Shown here: positions 60,157 to 64,000 of the stretch, one piece after another
Layout of the letters: every line of letters starts with the position of its first letter
Position numbering within the stretch: the first letter of the stretch is position 1
Source of the DNA: a virus
Length of the DNA: 64,000 nucleotides
IMG/VR virus record: IMGVR_UViG_3300027728_000006
Location: 1 to 64,000 of that record
Reading direction: 5' to 3' (one strand)
Translations under genes and position numbers: made by a program
Notes under the pieces: generated by a model
The model's input: only the letters and a program-made list of their open reading frames with translations
The model's database searches: none
Told to the model about the DNA's origin: nothing

Positions 60157-60774
60157 ATGCCCCTTCCGAAGCCAAAAAATAAAGAAAAGAAAACAGAGTT
60201 TGTATCTCGTTGCGTTGGCGACGATCAAGCTGGAAAAGATTTTCCCGATCAAAAACAAAGAATTGCAGTTTGTTATTCGCAGTGGGATAAGGCAAAAAAA
60301 GAGGCTTCAGCATCTGTTGAGCTAAACGACGATGAGTTTTTGTTTTTTGTTGAATCAGATTGTTTGGAGTGCGACGGCGCAATTTCCGCATCTGAGGAAG
60401 AACTTACGCTAGAAAATTTATATATTCCAACCGAAAAAGAATATCTTAGCTCTGAAGAAATTGATCTTGATGAAGCAGAATTTGTCGAACTCAATATGGA
60501 TGAATTTTTAAAAACTAAATCTGTAAATGCTTCAGAATATCAAGGTAGAAAAGTCACACTAAATAAACCATTTAGAACTCCAGGCGGTCCTAAAAAATCT
60601 GCTGTGTATGTAAAAAATCAAAGCGGAAAAGTAGTTATCGTAAGATTTGGCGACCCGAACATGTCTATCAAGAAAAACATCCCAGCAAGAAGAAAAAGTT
60701 TTCGCGCCAGACATAAGTGCGATCAAGCAAAAGACAAAACTACACCAAGATACTGGGCTTGTAAAAGCTGGTAA
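60157..60774 (+). CDS. Prohead-associated-type protein
   Basis: A 205-residue protein. The start (MPLPKPKNKEKKTEFVSRCV, then FPDQKQRIAVCYSQWDKAKK) is a signature met at the N-terminus of phage prohead core or protease proteins (M.LPKP....F.SRC..........PD..QR.AVCYS.W). The middle is very acidic. The end (YQGRKVTLNKPFRTPGGPKK, VRFGDPNMSIKKN, RHKCDQAKDKTTPRYWACKSW) is a second domain known from the same phage proteins. Role in head assembly is inferred from that association. Confidence 0.65.
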   Translation: MPLPKPKNKEKKTEFVSRCVGDDQAGKDFPDQKQRIAVCYSQWDKAKKEASASVELNDDEFLFFVESDCLECDGAISASEEELTLENLYIPTEKEYLSSEEIDLDEAEFVELNMDEFLKTKSVNASEYQGRKVTLNKPFRTPGGPKKSAVYVKNQSGKVVIVRFGDPNMSIKKNIPARRKSFRARHKCDQAKDKTTPRYWACKSW

Positions 60775-60794
60775 AACTAAAAGATAATAAAATT

Positions 60795-61268
60795 ATGAGC
60801 AATAACTTCTCGAAAACTAAAGAAAACGGAATTGACACATTTATAGTATCTTTTAATAAAAAAGAAAATTTTGTCAAATCATCAGAATATGAATCTCCAG
60901 AACAAGAATTAATGGATCTTAAAGAAGATTTATCTGAAATGGTGATTGGATCATTAGGAGCAGTCAAGTCACTTTCTGAAAATATATTGAACAATCTTTC
61001 AAATGAGCCTGTGATGGAAAACTTGTCAGAACCATTCCTGCAGCAAATGGCATCTTTAGCGGAAGATTATATTACAACTATTCATAATTATTGCATGTTC
61101 AGTCAAGATCCTTCGGAGGAAATGGAAGAAGCTGAAGCGGCAAAAAGAAGAGGATTGTGGGACAATATAAGGGACAAAAAGAAAAGAATGGGTAAAAATT
61201 ATAAACCCGCCAAGCCAGGTTCGCCAGACAGACCTTCTCAAAACTCTTGGAAAAAAGCTCAAAAATAA
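60795..61268 (+). CDS. Scaffold-like structural protein
   Basis: A 157-residue protein, 20 bases after the previous gene. The middle is acidic and helical (LMDLKEDLSEMVIGSLGAVK). The C-terminal KRRGLWDNIRDKKKRMGKNY and KPGSPDRPSQNSWKKAQ is a basic tail common to phage head-assembly proteins (GLWDNI..K......KPG....P....WK). Probably a scaffold or prohead component, by position and tail. Not proven. Confidence 0.55.
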   Translation: MSNNFSKTKENGIDTFIVSFNKKENFVKSSEYESPEQELMDLKEDLSEMVIGSLGAVKSLSENILNNLSNEPVMENLSEPFLQQMASLAEDYITTIHNYCMFSQDPSEEMEEAEAAKRRGLWDNIRDKKKRMGKNYKPAKPGSPDRPSQNSWKKAQK

Positions 61269-61271
61269 ATC

Positions 61272-64000
61272 ATGAATATCTTTAATGTTAATAATATCAA
61301 ATCAATTTTACCATTTTTCTTACCTAGCTCTGGCGGAATTCTAAAAGCCAATGTGAGTGAAGCTGATCAAATTTCTGAAATTACAATAGATGGCGAATTA
61401 ATTGAATTCGAATCAACGTCCTCCTCTGAAATTTCTTTAAAAATTCCAAGTTTAACAAGCGGAATTAAAAGCATTAAATTTAAAACTCAAGGCTATACAA
61501 CTGAAAAACCTAATGCTTTTACAATTATTCCTCCTGCGACAATCAATCAAGTAAAAAATAACGACTCCATAACGGAAAAAACAATCTTAAAAAGGAATGA
61601 AAAATTAAAAATTCCCAAAAGCGGAGGATCCTTTAAGATAGTAGGTTCCGGCTTTGAGTTTGTAAATTTTATAAAAATTGATAAAATAAATATAATTGAT
61701 TTTAAGATATTATCTAGTTCTGAAATCGCAGTAACCATACCCCTTACACTCTCCGGCAGAAAAGAAAAAATTTATATAAAAAACCTTGCTGGAGAAGAGA
61801 GCGCATTTGTTTTAAATTTAAATATAGATAACGAATTACCAACCATCACTTCTATTTCTCCAGATTATAAAAAAATAAGTGAATTGCCTCTAGAGATAAC
61901 AATCATTGGATCCAACTTTGATTCTGACTTTTTAGAGGTAAAAGTCGATGAAGAAATTCAAAATATAAAATTTTCAGATTCCTCTATTGTTAAATTTGAT
62001 TATTTAAATAATTCACCTGGACTTAAAAATATTTCGATCGAAACAAGTTCTGGAAAAACAATTCGCAAAAATTCATTTTTTAACTTTGCCTCCCCAAATA
62101 TCAGTAATATCTCTCCACACAGTATTTCTCAATTTGGCGGAACTTCCATAACAATAACTGGATCGGATCTTGATATTTTTGAAAATGTTCAACTTGGTGA
62201 AACAAATTGCGCCATTCTAGAAAAAACGTACAATTCTTTAATTTTTACTTCTCCTGCTTTTGAAGATGATGGGCACAAAAATTTAACATTAAGTGGACCA
62301 TTTCAAACAATAGTAGAAACAAATATTATCGAAGTAATTTCTGAACCAGAAATCTCTTCGTTTTTCCCCAATATTTTAAATCCGACAAAAGTAGAAAGCG
62401 TAAAGGTTTTTGGAAAAAATCTTTTAAATTTAAAAAACCTGCTAAATTCTTCAGATGAATCAAACATAGAGTTCTTAGCATATAATAATTTTTCAGGAGA
62501 AGCTAATATATATCCAAATTTGTCAGGGCAAGGCAATCAGACGATCCAATCGGAATCATCAATTGGAACAGTATTAGATACTCAAAACATTTATTCATAC
62601 AATACGCCAAACCCAGTAATTTTAAAAATTGAGCCCTCTGTCTTACCAAGTTACAGTTTATCTATAAATGAATCTGGACAAATTTACAAATCTGATTCTT
62701 CTGGAATAATTTATGGAAATTATTTTTTGCCACCCCTTTCCGTAAAGATAGGAGGACAAAATGTAAAAATTATCACAGGGTCAAGCTTAAATACAAATAG
62801 TTCAATACCAGTAATACTCCCCACTGGGCTAATTGGATATTCCGATATTGAAATTACAAGCAATGGAAGAACGTCTACTTTAAACAGCGGTACCAATTTT
62901 TCTAATCTTCCAATTTTTGAAAAAGTATATCCTGACTATTCGTGGTCCGGAGGCGGACAAATGATAACCATAGAGGGTCAAAACTTACTCGGAAGTGAAA
63001 TCTTTATAGAACAAGGAACTAATTTAAACCCAACATTTGCTAAAATAGAAAATACAAAAATTAATTCAGATCAAAAGCTATCATTTTTTACAATTCCTGG
63101 ATCCGGAGGTTGTCGAGGTCAATATATGGGAACCTGCTTGGATCCAAAAGGACAAGACGGACCTAGAATTATAAAAATATCAGGACGCGGCGGAGATTTT
63201 CTTTATTCTGGTTTAAATTATGTAAACGAACCAAAAATAATAAGCGCCTATCAAACAGGATTCGACACTATCTGGGGCGCACTCCCATCTAATACAATAT
63301 TTTTAAACGGAAAAATAAATGTAAATTACGACCCAAGCACATGGAATAGCTTTAACGGAAAGAGTGTTAAATTTTATCCAGGCAATTCAGGAGCTTTTTC
63401 ACAATCAGTAAGCCCAAAAATAAACGGAGTAAAGTTACAAATTTTAACAGATCAAAGCTCCGCCACTGGACTAGCTTGTAAGATTCCTTATTTAAAATAT
63501 TCGCTTTCGGGCAGTAATAAGACAGTATTAGGCTTTTCTGGGAACACCCAAATAACAGTTTCTTCCGGATTGTCTGCAGAATTACTAAATAAATCTTCTT
63601 TTATAGATTCCTTGGAAGATTTTAATTCAAGCCAAGTGTTTGTGGACAAATATCTTGCCTATAAAATATGGTACCATAATGGAGTTTCTGAAAAAGACCA
63701 CTCGATTGACGACTGGTACGATACAAGCTACAGTTTTGACGGCTGGAATAAATACGGACAAGGAAATCCAACACCGCAACCCGCTCAATTAAAAAAAATT
63801 AAACCATTAGAATATGTAAAAAAAGCAAAAGTTAGACTTGACAATGGAACCAATTATCAAGTAGGGCCAGGCTATTTGGCTGGAATATCAACGCCCAACG
63901 TATTATCATTCAGCTTGCCGTCAAATGCAAAAATTGGAACTCTCATACGAGTAGAAATAGGGCAGCTTGGATACAATTGCACAACTACAATTCCAGGATT
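61272..64000 (+). CDS. IPT/TIG-repeat structural-type protein (runs off the window)
   Basis: An open frame from ATG 61272 to the window edge, at least 909 residues, with no stop. It contains several IPT/TIG beta-sandwich repeats: TITSISPDYKKISELPLEIT, then IIGSNFDSDFLEVKVD; ISNISPHSISQFGGTSITITG; EISSFFPNILNP; and PIFEKVYPDYSWSGGGQMIT. These domains are common in phage baseplate, fibre and adhesin proteins. No signal peptide. It follows the scaffold-like gene by three bases, so it probably belongs to the late virion set. Confidence 0.75.
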   Translation, partial: MNIFNVNNIKSILPFFLPSSGGILKANVSEADQISEITIDGELIEFESTSSSEISLKIPSLTSGIKSIKFKTQGYTTEKPNAFTIIPPATINQVKNNDSITEKTILKRNEKLKIPKSGGSFKIVGSGFEFVNFIKIDKINIIDFKILSSSEIAVTIPLTLSGRKEKIYIKNLAGEESAFVLNLNIDNELPTITSISPDYKKISELPLEITIIGSNFDSDFLEVKVDEEIQNIKFSDSSIVKFDYLNNSPGLKNISIETSSGKTIRKNSFFNFASPNISNISPHSISQFGGTSITITGSDLDIFENVQLGETNCAILEKTYNSLIFTSPAFEDDGHKNLTLSGPFQTIVETNIIEVISEPEISSFFPNILNPTKVESVKVFGKNLLNLKNLLNSSDESNIEFLAYNNFSGEANIYPNLSGQGNQTIQSESSIGTVLDTQNIYSYNTPNPVILKIEPSVLPSYSLSINESGQIYKSDSSGIIYGNYFLPPLSVKIGGQNVKIITGSSLNTNSSIPVILPTGLIGYSDIEITSNGRTSTLNSGTNFSNLPIFEKVYPDYSWSGGGQMITIEGQNLLGSEIFIEQGTNLNPTFAKIENTKINSDQKLSFFTIPGSGGCRGQYMGTCLDPKGQDGPRIIKISGRGGDFLYSGLNYVNEPKIISAYQTGFDTIWGALPSNTIFLNGKINVNYDPSTWNSFNGKSVKFYPGNSGAFSQSVSPKINGVKLQILTDQSSATGLACKIPYLKYSLSGSNKTVLGFSGNTQITVSSGLSAELLNKSSFIDSLEDFNSSQVFVDKYLAYKIWYHNGVSEKDHSIDDWYDTSYSFDGWNKYGQGNPTPQPAQLKKIKPLEYVKKAKVRLDNGTNYQVGPGYLAGISTPNVLSFSLPSNAKIGTLIRVEIGQLGYNCTTTIPG

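Noticed and set aside
60155-60391. Minus-strand frame rich in Arg and Gln
   Set aside because: Opposes the prohead-type gene, whose motifs are recognisable.
1-64000. CRISPR array
   Set aside because: No set of regularly spaced identical repeats was seen.
1-64000. Integrase, transposase or IS elements
   Set aside because: None of the proteins carries such catalytic motifs.

Overview
The window reads as a piece of a large, AT-rich, strictly lytic-looking tailed phage genome. It carries its own replicative DNA polymerase (split over separate genes), DnaB-type helicase, DnaG-type primase, RecA-like recombinase, class Ia ribonucleotide reductase, dNMP kinase, sigma factor, two RNA ligases, a tmRNA, and long virion-type proteins. 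I saw no integrase, rRNA or ordinary tRNA. Almost no gene has a Shine-Dalgarno box; starts are usually preceded by A/T-rich strings such as TAAAAT. This is what Bacteroidota (for example Flavobacteriia) and their phages look like, so such a host is my best guess, by inference only. TAA, TGA and TAG all end genes, so the standard code applies.

Layout. 1-3.2 kb: small minus-strand genes of unknown role, including two YopX-family proteins. 3.2-11.1 kb: a minus-strand carbohydrate-decoration island with four sulfotransferase-like proteins and glycosyltransferases resembling exostosin/GT47, GT8, GT11, another fucosyltransferase-like type, and GT61. 11.1-18 kb: more small genes, with a second glycan patch (14.4-16.3 kb) where two proteins may be joined by a -1 frameshift. 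A clear minus-strand terminator lies near 18.0 kb. 18.1-23.6 kb: an RNA-repair-like block (Rnl1-type RNA ligase, calcineurin-like phosphoesterase, tmRNA, DRB0094-type RNA ligase). 23.6-26.5 kb: assorted proteins, including a SET-domain protein and an FGDN/GGAA-motif protein.

26.5-33.3 kb: a plus-strand virion-type block led by a 1.65-kilo-residue protein with RCC1-like propeller repeats. 33.3-47.5 kb: minus-strand replication and recombination genes, with two sugar-transferase genes at the distal end. 47.6-52.8 kb: a deoxy-sugar and methylation island (GDP-mannose 4,6-dehydratase, methyltransferases, RmlD-like reductase, transferases). 52.8-59.5 kb: nucleotide metabolism, a GT4 transferase, an SSB-tailed protein, sigma factor and dNMP kinase. 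Near 59.5-59.75 kb transcription diverges around a noncoding, relatively GC-rich stretch that may fold into a structured RNA. 59.75-64 kb: plus-strand genes with prohead/scaffold-like signatures, then a long IPT/TIG-repeat protein cut by the window edge.

Taken together, the phage appears to replicate with its own replisome, supply dNTPs, redirect transcription with a sigma factor, keep translation running with a tmRNA and RNA ligases, and build or decorate glycans (possibly sulfated, deoxy and methylated) on its virion or host surface. The most unusual items are the tmRNA with a predicted 35-residue tag, the three-gene DnaE/PolC-like polymerase, the RCC1-repeat virion-type protein, the possible frameshift fusion at 16.1 kb, the SSB-tailed protein and the sulfotransferase-rich island.
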